A stretch of 64,000 bases of DNA, from positions 62,001 to 126,000 of the forward strand of contig DATNFO010000007.1 in assembly GCA_035606355.1 (NCBI GenBank). The letters are read 5' to 3'. Positions 39,920 to 47,103 of the stretch are shown in pieces. Both the position numbers and the translations under genes were made by a program. The notes below the pieces were generated by a model. The model saw only the letters and a program-made list of their open reading frames with translations, did no database searches and had not been told where the DNA came from. Source of the stretch: Sulfopaludibacter sp035606355 (lineage in GTDB: Bacteria > Acidobacteriota > Terriglobia > Bryobacterales > Bryobacteraceae). Numbering within the stretch: the first letter of the stretch is position 1; each line of letters opens with the position of its first letter.

Positions 39920-42900
39920 TTAGTCCTTTGCCACGGCAAATGCATCCACGTCGACGTACGTGTTTGTGGCATCGGGATTTTTCTTTCCCTCGACGTGGAT
40001 TGTAATCACGTGAAGACCGCTTCCGTTCGCTGAGAATGTCATGCCAAATTGCCATTCGATGTCTTTGTTATACAAGTCCACGGCGCCCTGAGTGACTCCG
40101 TCGATATCCACTTCCGCTATGCCTCGATTCGGCGCTTTTGTGAAGATCCACGTAACTTTACTGCCGTTGAATGCCAGCGCGGCTTCGCTTCCGGCGATGT
40201 CCGTGTAGGCTACTGTCTTGTCATAAGCCTCGGCAAATTCGCCGCGCGCCCAGAATCCGCGGAGCCGCACTTCGGGGTCGGTGTCGTCGTGCTTGCCGGG
40301 GCCCCCGGTGATGAGCGGCCGAATGCCGGCGCGATGCTTCAACTCTGGCTGGCTCAAGGTGAGGCAGGTGGGGTCGAGGCGCGAAAGGTAATAGGGCTCG
40401 CGTTCGTATTGCACCACGGTGCAGGTTTCCAGAAATTCCCCCAGCAGCATCGGCTCGAGCGCGTAGCCGCCACCTTGACGGCGTGCCAGGAAATACTGGA
40501 TGCCCCACTCCTTGATCAAGGCGGCGACTCCGGAGAGATCTTTCGCATCGGCCATCGCTCTCCAGACGCTGTATTGATGCCAGTTGTTGAGGTAGACATC
40601 GGCGTATGCCACGTCCGCTACATCCGCGTCGGCCGTCAGCAAAACGGGCGGATGCTGCGGCAGCGCCGCATAATGGGCGGCCACGTCGCGAGGGCGTGCG
40701 ACGTCATGGAGGAAGCGCTCGCGGCCGCCGGCGCGGAACGTCGTCTGCGAGTAGAAATCCTTGTGGTACCAGCTGGAGGCAGGTGAAAACCAGATGTTCA
40801 GCGCCGCGCATGCCAGCAGGTACGCAGTCAGGCTGCGCGCCAGCCAGCGGTGTCGATCCTTGGCCCAGCCTAGCAGCGCCGCGCACGGCACAAACAGCAG
40901 CGGCAGGGCAGGGTAGAGATACCGCGCGTTCGGCTCGCTCCCGAGCACGATAAGCGCGGCGCTGAATGCGACCGCAGCGGCGCTGATCGCGACGGCGCGG
41001 CGAGACGCCAGCAACGCCAGCAGAGCGAGCGGGGCAAGCGCCAGATATTGGTAACCGAAGGAGCCGTCCTGACCCTCGTAAAACAGGTGCGTATGAAAGG
41101 TAAGGTCGTAGAGTGTTTTCCAGGAGAGTGGCTGGCGGAAACGGAATTCTTTGATAACTGCGTCGTGGGGCAGCACCGCGGAATGGAAGCTCTGGTTCAG
41201 GAAAGGGAAGAAGGGGTTACCGGTTTTCGCGATTGCGATCGCATACGATGGTGCTCCCAGTACAACCAGGATCGCGAGCGCGACGGCGAAGTGCTTCCAC
41301 CGGCCGCGCACAGCAATCGCGGCGAGGACGAACGCGGGCACCACGATTGCAAACGCTCCCAGCTTTATCGTGAGTGCCGTGCCGGCCAGGATAGCCGCGA
41401 TGTATAACCATCGACGTTCGCGCGATTCCCAAAAACGCCACAGCGCCGTCGTCATGCCGAGCAGCATCGCGGCAAGCATGTTTTCAACGAACAGGGATCC
41501 GGTGACGAGTTGTACGAGCGGCGTGGTCGCGAAAATAGCGGCCAGGAACATCGCTGCGCCCCGCGACAGCCAGCGGCGCACTGCCGCGTAGAGCAGCGCG
41601 ATTACTGCGAGCAGCATCGTGAAGTTGATCAGGTGCGTCGCAGCCTCGCCGCCGAGCAGGTACACGATTGTGAAGACCCAGTCGGCGCCCATCGGCATGA
41701 CGGACCAGAGAACGCGAGCGGGCTCCCAGGCGAGCCGGTGATGCGCGGCGATGTGGACGGGGATCGCGAGATGCATCGCCAGGCCGTCTGCGCCCACCTC
41801 GGGCTTGAGGGCGACCAGCCAGTGCATTCCGAGCACGAAAATGAGGAGCGCGAATCCGGCGCGCTCGGCCGCGGTCGACAAGTCCATCGCACGGATGCGC
41901 TGCCACACTTCGCCCAGCATGGCGCCAACTCCGCGCAGATCCGCGATGATCGGCGCCAGCAGCAGAATCGCCCAGACGGCCGGATAGTTCACCGGGAGCC
42001 GAGCCACCACATTCATCAGGAAAATGTATCCGCCGATCCCGGCGAGCACGGTGAGGACTCCCGCGTCCTTCGGGCGGCCCAGAATGCGCGATCCCACCGC
42101 CCAGGCCGCAACCAGGAACAGAGCAGTTGCGAGCAGCGCCGGGATGCCTGCGGCCGCGGCGGTTCCCGCAATCGCCAGCGCGGCGGCAAGCGTCGCGGCG
42201 CACCACGATGCCATGAGCATGAGCGGCAGGCCCACCGCGAGAACAAGGGCGCTATAGCGGCCCAGCCGGTGGATGCCCCCAGGCAGCCAGATGAATTGGT
42301 GAAACAGGTCGCCGGTAGCGAAGCCGTAAACTTCCACAGCGGCCACGCAGACGAGCACAACTGCGCAGAGCATCGGCAGCAGCCTGGGAGTCGAACGCGT
42401 TTCCGGGGCAGCCTCCGTTCTTTTGAAAATGAGCGACCTCTGCACCGCAAAGTTAACGAAGAAGAGCGCGCTTTCCACCATCAGCTTCGCGGCCATTACT
42501 CCGATGGCCGTCTGCGCGGTGAGGAATCGAATGCCCGCGTATGACGCCGAGCCGCTGACCACCACCAGCGCCAGGTACTTTGGCAGAGTCTGCGAATGCC
42601 GCTCCCGCGAGTAGAACACGCCCGTGCGCACCAGCCAGTAGTTGAAGGCCACCGCGAGAATGCGGCCCGCGATCTGCGAAACGAGTATGTGCCCGGTAGA
42701 GCGGTACGCCAGGTAGAAGATGAGATTGTCAACCGCCGCCGAAACGAGCGAGGCCGAGGTGAAGCGCAGCAGCACGGAGTAAATGCGTGCCGAATCGCGA
42801 ACCGGATGAAAGTGCGACGATGCGTTGCCTTGCTCATAGATGGTGCGGATGGGCACCTCGACGGCAGGCACGCCCTGCTGCTTTGCCGCGAGCAGCATCT

Positions 42901-43432
42901 CGAGCTCGAATTCGTAGCCGTTACTTTGCAGCGATGTCAGCGCGGGAAACAGCGCCGCCGGAATGCCGCGCAAGCCGGTCTGCGTGTCCTTGAGTTTCTG
43001 GCCGACCACCGCATGCATGACTCCGCGGGTCACGGCGTTGCCGAAACGGCTACGCAACGGCACTTCTCCTTGAAACGCGCGACTGCCGAGGATCAGCGCG
43101 CCGGGCCGCACGCGCAGCGCATCGCTCACGAGCGCGATATCGTCGGGATGGTGCTGCCCATCGGCATCCGCGGTAATGACACCCTCGCAATCGGGGAATT
43201 CCGCTGCGGCTGCCGCGATGCCGGTTTTCAGCGCCGCCCCTTTTCCGCGATTGCTCTCATGCCTGAGTAGCCGCACGCCCACGATCTTCGCAACCTCCGC
43301 GAAAATGCCGGAGCACGAGGCGTCGCTACCGTCATCAATGACGAAAATCGGAGTGCCGGCCGCGGCAACCGCGCGAACCACGCCGGCAAGAGCGGCGGAA
43401 GGCTGGTACGCAGGGATGACGACGGGCCGCAA
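39920..43432 (-). CDS. Three-part fusion: GT2 glycosyltransferase, GtrA-like membrane domain and GT-C-type glycosyltransferase
   Basis: A 1170-aa protein. Residues 1-215 are a GT2 polyprenyl-phosphate-sugar synthase-like domain (IFVIDDGSDAS, RHESNRGKGAALKTGIAAAA, VITADADGQHHPDD, DTQTGLRGIP). Residues about 222-337 are GtrA-like with four helices (VDNLIFYLAYRST, AVAFNYWLVRTGVFYS, LIFKR end). Residues about 350-900 form a multi-helix GT-C-like membrane section (VALKPEVGADGLAMHLAIPV, an ArnT/PMT-like acidic loop) with at least ten hydrophobic helices. The C-terminal ~270 residues are soluble, beta-rich. These are the three roles normally divided among gtrB, gtrA and a serotype-specific gtr gene. 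It is four bases downstream of an aminotransferase gene. Confidence 0.8.
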   Translation of the reverse strand: MRPVVIPAYQPSAALAGVVRAVAAAGTPIFVIDDGSDASCSGIFAEVAKIVGVRLLRHESNRGKGAALKTGIAAAAAEFPDCEGVITADADGQHHPDDIALVSDALRVRPGALILGSRAFQGEVPLRSRFGNAVTRGVMHAVVGQKLKDTQTGLRGIPAALFPALTSLQSNGYEFELEMLLAAKQQGVPAVEVPIRTIYEQGNASSHFHPVRDSARIYSVLLRFTSASLVSAAVDNLIFYLAYRSTGHILVSQIAGRILAVAFNYWLVRTGVFYSRERHSQTLPKYLALVVVSGSASYAGIRFLTAQTAIGVMAAKLMVESALFFVNFAVQRSLIFKRTEAAPETRSTPRLLPMLCAVVLVCVAAVEVYGFATGDLFHQFIWLPGGIHRLGRYSALVLAVGLPLMLMASWCAATLAAALAIAGTAAAAGIPALLATALFLVAAWAVGSRILGRPKDAGVLTVLAGIGGYIFLMNVVARLPVNYPAVWAILLLAPIIADLRGVGAMLGEVWQRIRAMDLSTAAERAGFALLIFVLGMHWLVALKPEVGADGLAMHLAIPVHIAAHHRLAWEPARVLWSVMPMGADWVFTIVYLLGGEAATHLINFTMLLAVIALLYAAVRRWLSRGAAMFLAAIFATTPLVQLVTGSLFVENMLAAMLLGMTTALWRFWESRERRWLYIAAILAGTALTIKLGAFAIVVPAFVLAAIAVRGRWKHFAVALAILVVLGAPSYAIAIAKTGNPFFPFLNQSFHSAVLPHDAVIKEFRFRQPLSWKTLYDLTFHTHLFYEGQDGSFGYQYLALAPLALLALLASRRAVAISAAAVAFSAALIVLGSEPNARYLYPALPLLFVPCAALLGWAKDRHRWLARSLTAYLLACAALNIWFSPASSWYHKDFYSQTTFRAGGRERFLHDVARPRDVAAHYAALPQHPPVLLTADADVADVAYADVYLNNWHQYSVWRAMADAKDLSGVAALIKEWGIQYFLARRQGGGYALEPMLLGEFLETCTVVQYEREPYYLSRLDPTCLTLSQPELKHRAGIRPLITGGPGKHDDTDPEVRLRGFWARGEFAEAYDKTVAYTDIAGSEAALAFNGSKVTWIFTKAPNRGIAEVDIDGVTQGAVDLYNKDIEWQFGMTFSANGSGLHVITIHVEGKKNPDATNTYVDVDAFAVAKD

Positions 43433-43436
43433 GTGC

Positions 43437-44654
43437 TTACGCCTTGCCGAGAACCTTGCCGAGAATCTTCACTGCCTGGTCCACTTCCTTTTCCGTGACG
43501 ATGTACGGCGGCAGGAAGCGCAGCACGGTATCGTGAGTGCAGTTGATGAGCAGTCCATTGGCCATCGCGTCGAGCACAATCTGCTTGCCGGGTCCGTTCA
43601 ACTCCACACCGAGCATCAGGCCGAAGCCGCGCACTTCTTTAACGATCGGGTGCTTGCGCTTGAACTCGTTCAGCGACAGGTGGAAGTAGCCGCCAACGCG
43701 CTGAATCGCGGGCATCAGTTCATCCAGCACTTGCAGGAATTCCAGGCCGACGCGGCAAGCCAGCGGACCGCCGCCGAACGTGGTGCCGTGCATCCCCGGC
43801 TTGATGGCCGCGGCTGCGCGATCGTTGGCGACGATGAAGCCCAGCGGTATTCCGCACGCCACCGGCTTCGCTGCGACTACGATGTCCGGCAGAATCACCG
43901 GGGAAGACCGTTGATATGCAAAGTATGTTCCGGGCCGGCCTACACCGCATTGCGTTTCGTCGGCCACCAGCAGTGCGTTGTAGCGATCGGCGAGTTCACG
44001 GGCCTTCATGACGAATTCGTGCGTCAGCGGATGAATGCCGCCTTCGCCTTGGATCATCTCCATCACGATGCCCGCAGTGCGATCGTTAAACGCCGCCTCC
44101 AAGGCTGCGACATCGTTCGGCGGAATGAACTTCACTCCGGGCACGAGCGGTTCGAAATCCTGACGGTACTTCGGCTGTCCGGTAATGGAGAGCGCGCCCA
44201 TCGTGCGGCCGTGGAAGGAGTTTTCGAGCGAGATGACTTCGAACTTCTCCGGGTTGATCGCGCGCCCGTGCGAGTGAATCATCTTCAGTGCGCCTTCGAT
44301 CGCCTCCGTCCCGGTGTTGCAGAAGAACGTGCGCTTCAGACCCGTCATCTCCACCAGCCGCTTGGCCAGCGGCCCCTGATACTCGTTGTAATAAAGGTTC
44401 GATGTGTGAATGATGCGGCCGGCTTGCTCGCGCAGCACTTTCATGATGCGCGGATGCCCGTGTCCGAGTGCATTTACGCCAATGCCGCTGATGAAATCCA
44501 GATAGCGTTTGCCGCTTGTGTCATAGACGTAGCAGCCTTTTCCGCGCGCCAGAACCAGCGGATAACGGGCGTAATTCTGCAACACATATTCGCGCTCAAT
44601 GTCCATCACGGACTGCGCGCTGGGTTCCACGGCAGGAGGAAGGGCGCTTGTCAT
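43437..44654 (-). CDS. Class III aminotransferase (acetylornithine aminotransferase-like)
   Basis: A 405-aa PLP enzyme of the ornithine/acetylornithine/4-aminobutyrate class III group. Motifs: EYVLQNYARYPLVLARGKGC, YLDFISGIGVNALGHGHPRI, KRTFFCNTGTEAIEGALKMI, SFHGRTMGALSITGQPKYRQ, the PLP-Asp strand LLVADETQCGVGRPGTYFAY and Lys in VVAAKPVACGIPLGFIVAND, then GMHGTTFGGGPLACRVGLEF. It would move an amino group between a terminal amine and 2-oxoglutarate. Since argG is in the same window and no other argD is seen, arginine biosynthesis is plausible; a GABA or lysine role is also possible. It lies between the tandem cyclophilin and the glycosyltransferase fusion with four-base gaps. Confidence 0.85.
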   Translation of the reverse strand: MTSALPPAVEPSAQSVMDIEREYVLQNYARYPLVLARGKGCYVYDTSGKRYLDFISGIGVNALGHGHPRIMKVLREQAGRIIHTSNLYYNEYQGPLAKRLVEMTGLKRTFFCNTGTEAIEGALKMIHSHGRAINPEKFEVISLENSFHGRTMGALSITGQPKYRQDFEPLVPGVKFIPPNDVAALEAAFNDRTAGIVMEMIQGEGGIHPLTHEFVMKARELADRYNALLVADETQCGVGRPGTYFAYQRSSPVILPDIVVAAKPVACGIPLGFIVANDRAAAAIKPGMHGTTFGGGPLACRVGLEFLQVLDELMPAIQRVGGYFHLSLNEFKRKHPIVKEVRGFGLMLGVELNGPGKQIVLDAMANGLLINCTHDTVLRFLPPYIVTEKEVDQAVKILGKVLGKA

Positions 44655-44658
44655 CTAA

Positions 44659-45741
44659 TCATTTTTGCACAGGATCGATTGTAGCTTCCAAGATCTCCAA
44701 GCGTCGAACGGGGGCTTCGCCGTTGACCTCTTCCTTCTCAAATGCATCTAAAACTTCCATGCCTTCGACGATGCGTCCGAAAGCGGAATAGTGACCGTCC
44801 AGGTGCGGCGCGTCGCCGAGCATCAGGAAAAAAGATGTGGTTGCGGAATCCGGGTCGTCGGTGCGCGCCATCGACACGATCCCACGAACATGCTTGACGT
44901 CGTTGCGGAACTCGCCTTTGAGCGGTGTTATCCAGCGGTCAGCAGGATGCCCTCCGCCGCCCGCCCGCGTATCGGGCATGCCGCCCTGCACTACGAATCC
45001 CTTGATGAGGCGATGGAAAGCGGTGCCGTTGAACCAGCCGGTCTGCGTCAGCATCAGGAATCGGCGGACGTGGTTGGGCGCCCAATCGGGCTCCATTTTG
45101 ATTTTCATTGTGCCGAGCGTCGTCTTCATGGTGACAGTGCGGCGCAGGTCGTCGATGGGCGCGTTGACGAACGGCTCCACTTTCTTCTTCTCGATGGTCA
45201 CTTTCTGAATGCGAACGGGAGTTTGTGTCATGCCGTTAGCGTCCACAGGGGTCGTGGAGATCTTCTCGACGAGGTCCATCCCTTCGGTGACGCGTCCGAA
45301 TGCGGTGTACTGGCCGTCGAGCGGCGGCTGCGGGGCGATGCAGACGAAGAACTGGGCGCCGTCGCTGTCTTTCTTATCGGGGATGCGCACGGTGGAGACC
45401 ACGCCGCGCTCGTGCTTAATGTTGTTGAACTCGGCGGGCAGCAGGTTCAGGCCGCCGGTACCCCAGAGGTTTCTCGGCGTTTTGGCGTTCTTCAGCAGTG
45501 GGTCGCCGCCCTGAATAATTCCGCCGGCCACGACGCGAAAGAAAGCGCTGCCGTCATAGTAGCCGTCGCGCGCGCGCTTAATGAACTCGTCGACGTGCTT
45601 CGGCGCGGCTTGCGGGAAAAACTCAAATCGAAAGGTGCCGGCGTCCGTAGCAACCACTGCTTCCACATCTGCGGGCGACTGCGCCCAACCCGCGGCCACC
45701 GCCAGCAACACGAGCGGCGCCGCCAAAATCCGCGATCCCAT
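44659..45741 (-). CDS. Exported tandem cyclophilin-type peptidyl-prolyl isomerase
   Basis: A 360-aa secreted protein with signal peptide (AAPLVLLAVAAGWAQ) and two cyclophilin domains. Domain 1 (about 25-185) has TFRFEFFPQAAPKHVDEFIK, FFRVVAGGIIQGGDP and GAQFFVCIAPQPPLDGQYTA; the usual FHRVxxxFMIQGG has lost its His and central Phe, so activity may be reduced. Domain 2 (about 200-355) is more canonical: GTMKIKMEPDWAPNHVRRF, AFHRLIKGFVVQGGMP, SATTSFFLMLGDAPHLDGHY. These enzymes help protein folding in the periplasm. It heads a minus-strand operon with the aminotransferase and glycosyltransferase fusion. Confidence 0.85.
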   Translation of the reverse strand: MGSRILAAPLVLLAVAAGWAQSPADVEAVVATDAGTFRFEFFPQAAPKHVDEFIKRARDGYYDGSAFFRVVAGGIIQGGDPLLKNAKTPRNLWGTGGLNLLPAEFNNIKHERGVVSTVRIPDKKDSDGAQFFVCIAPQPPLDGQYTAFGRVTEGMDLVEKISTTPVDANGMTQTPVRIQKVTIEKKKVEPFVNAPIDDLRRTVTMKTTLGTMKIKMEPDWAPNHVRRFLMLTQTGWFNGTAFHRLIKGFVVQGGMPDTRAGGGGHPADRWITPLKGEFRNDVKHVRGIVSMARTDDPDSATTSFFLMLGDAPHLDGHYSAFGRIVEGMEVLDAFEKEEVNGEAPVRRLEILEATIDPVQK

Positions 45742-45747
45742 TTCTCT

Positions 45748-45753
45748 ACTTTA
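45748..45753 (-). promoter_or_regulatory. -10-like box TAAAGT, 6 nt before the 45741 start
   Basis: On the minus strand TAAAGT is followed by six bases and then the ATG at 45741. The usual transcription start distance would place the transcript end at the start codon. Confidence 0.35.
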
Positions 45754-45852
45754 GCTGCTTGCCCGCGCTCGCATCCCGGCGCCGTGTACCGCTGGCTTTC
45801 GGAGTTGCTTTTACGCCGACTTCAAACCGCACCCGAATCCCCGGCACCGGGC

Positions 45853-45922
45853 CCGCTCCCTCACGGTCACGGCTCCGTCAGTAGTTGATTCGGCTAGCGG
45901 AGCCGCGACCGTGAGGAAGCGG
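45853..45922. repeat. Second copy of the dispersed hairpin element
   Basis: Arms at 45853-45877 and 45898-45922 are reverse complements with two mismatches around a 20-base loop. Sequence and order match the 27765-27852 element (CACGGTCACGGCTCCG, then GAGCCGCGACCGTGAGG, then GGTAAAAGGTGTATCGAAA and GAAGCGCGACGAGA). The 287 bases between 45742 and 46028 hold mainly this element and no gene. Confidence 0.75.
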
Positions 45923-46028
45923 TAAAAGGTGTATCGAAAGGCGGATGAAGCGCGACGAGATCAGCAGCCGGATTTTTTCACAAGCCCGTGAGGAAGGAGC
46001 GCGCGATCGCCACCCAGCCGCGGCCTTT

Positions 46029-46733
46029 TCACCCCGTCCCGGCTTCACGCTTGCGTGCTTCCATATAATGGCGCCGCTCGGGCTCGGCGAAGCGCTCGAT
46101 GGCATACCTCAGCATAGTCCGCGGCATCACGGCGGCGTGCGCATCCAGAAAATGCTTCAGTGCGGCGGCATCTCGTTTCCCGGCCTCGCGCAGCATCCAT
46201 CCGGATGCCTTGTGGATCAGGTCCTCTTTATCGCCGAGCACCTCTTCGCACAGCGCCAGGGTGTCCGCCACGTTGCCGTTGCGGATGAACCAGAGGGTCG
46301 CCACGAGCGCGATCCTTCTGTCCCAAATGCTCCGCGCACGAATCATCCGGTAGAGCACCGACTTGTCACGGTTCAGCAGGTGTCGGCCGACGATGTAAGG
46401 GGCGCTGTCGTCTACGCCATCCCAATCGTGAATCGCCGACCGGTTTTTCATGTAAAGGCCATAGATCGCGGATTGGCCGCGTTCATCGGCGCGCTCCATT
46501 TGGCTGCGAAGAATGGCGTGGGCGAGCGAGCGCTCCTCGTGTACACGGGACCGCATCAGTTCCACAACTTCCGGTAGCGGCATATCGCCAAATTCCGCGG
46601 CGACCCGGCGTACCTGAGGCACAGTGACGCCGAGGAACTTATCGCTGTCGCAATTCTTGAAGAACCACTGCTGTGCCTTGGCACGTTCCGGGTCGGAATG
46701 TTCTCGCAATTTCGCGCGTGCGCGGTTCAGCAT
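46029..46733 (-). CDS. DNA alkylation repair protein, AlkD-like
   Basis: A 234-aa all-helical protein of the AlkD/ALK-HEAT family, which removes alkylated bases by a HEAT-repeat glycosylase fold without base flipping. Matches: PERAKAQQWFFKNCDSDKFL, GVTVPQVRRVAAEFGDMPLP, VVELMRSRVHEERSLAHAIL, WDGVDDSAPYIVGRHLLNRD, LYRMIRARSIWDRRIALVAT, LWFIRNGNVADTLALCEEVL and IHKASGWMLREAGKRDAAAL. Length is normal. Candidate active-site acidic and Trp residues lie in the segment with W-D-G-V-D. The gene is separated from the tandem cyclophilin by the hairpin element. A TAAAAT box six bases before the ATG suggests a leaderless mRNA. Confidence 0.85.
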   Translation of the reverse strand: MLNRARAKLREHSDPERAKAQQWFFKNCDSDKFLGVTVPQVRRVAAEFGDMPLPEVVELMRSRVHEERSLAHAILRSQMERADERGQSAIYGLYMKNRSAIHDWDGVDDSAPYIVGRHLLNRDKSVLYRMIRARSIWDRRIALVATLWFIRNGNVADTLALCEEVLGDKEDLIHKASGWMLREAGKRDAAALKHFLDAHAAVMPRTMLRYAIERFAEPERRHYMEARKREAGTG

Positions 46734-46739
46734 GAGAGC

Positions 46740-46745
46740 ATTTTA
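46740..46745 (-). promoter_or_regulatory. -10-like box TAAAAT, 6 nt before the 46733 start
   Basis: On the minus strand TAAAAT is followed by six bases (GCTCTC) and the ATG at 46733. No ribosome-binding site fits in that space. Confidence 0.4.
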
Positions 46746-46783
46746 ACTGGCATCGTCGCGTTGGCGCGGAATTCAAGCAGGAT

Positions 46784-46836
46784 GGACACCGGCTCCGCTG
46801 GGGGTCTCAACCGCGAGTGGAGCCGATGTCCTTTTC
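46784..46836. terminator. Hairpin with 13-bp imperfect stem followed by TTTT on + strand
   Basis: Arms at 46784-46796 (GGACACCGGCTCC) and 46819-46831 (GGAGCCGATGTCC) pair with one mismatch; TTTT follows at 46832. Both neighbouring genes lie on the minus strand, where no T-run follows, so the role as terminator is uncertain. Confidence 0.35.
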
Positions 46837-46853
46837 ATGGGTTCGGGAGGTGG

Positions 46854-47000
46854 CTAGGACACCATTCGGACGGCGAAGACTAAGCCTCCGAAGAGAATAA
46901 CGGAGAGGACGGCGATCACGGCATTCTTTGCAATTCTTTGGGTGCGAGTACTCTCCAAGTCTAAATCGTGCTTCATTTGTGCGTCGAGACTGTCGAACAT
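46854..47000 (-). CDS. Small single-TM membrane protein
   Basis: A 48-aa protein started at MFDSLDAQ (47000) with a GGAGG ten bases upstream; the frame extends upstream without such a site. It has a charged N-terminal half (MKHDLDLESTRTQRIAKNAV) and one membrane helix (VIAVLSVILFGGLVFAVRMV) at the C-terminus. Nothing identifies its function. The presence of a good ribosome site and a clear membrane helix supports it as a real gene. It lies just downstream, on the same strand, of the hybrid histidine kinase operon, with a gap of 103 bases. Confidence 0.5.
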   Translation of the reverse strand: MFDSLDAQMKHDLDLESTRTQRIAKNAVIAVLSVILFGGLVFAVRMVS

Positions 47001-47103
47001 AGACGTTCCGCCTCCAGGCAGATCCGACACAACTATGCTCCTAGTAGATGGAAAATTCAATAGGGTAATCGCACACTTCTGCGGCGGGCGGGACAGGCGG
47101 CCG

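Noticed and set aside
41510..42544. Antisense frame (344 aa) opposite the glycosyltransferase fusion
   Set aside because: His/Gln/Arg-rich low-quality translation; the minus-strand protein has clear helices and domains.
43176..44684. Antisense frame of 502 aa opposite the aminotransferase
   Set aside because: The aminotransferase has complete PLP motifs; the antisense protein has none.
46784..46836. Strong Rho-independent terminator for the kinase operon
   Set aside because: The T-run follows on the + strand only, whereas the kinase operon is transcribed on the minus strand; kept only as a low-confidence hairpin.
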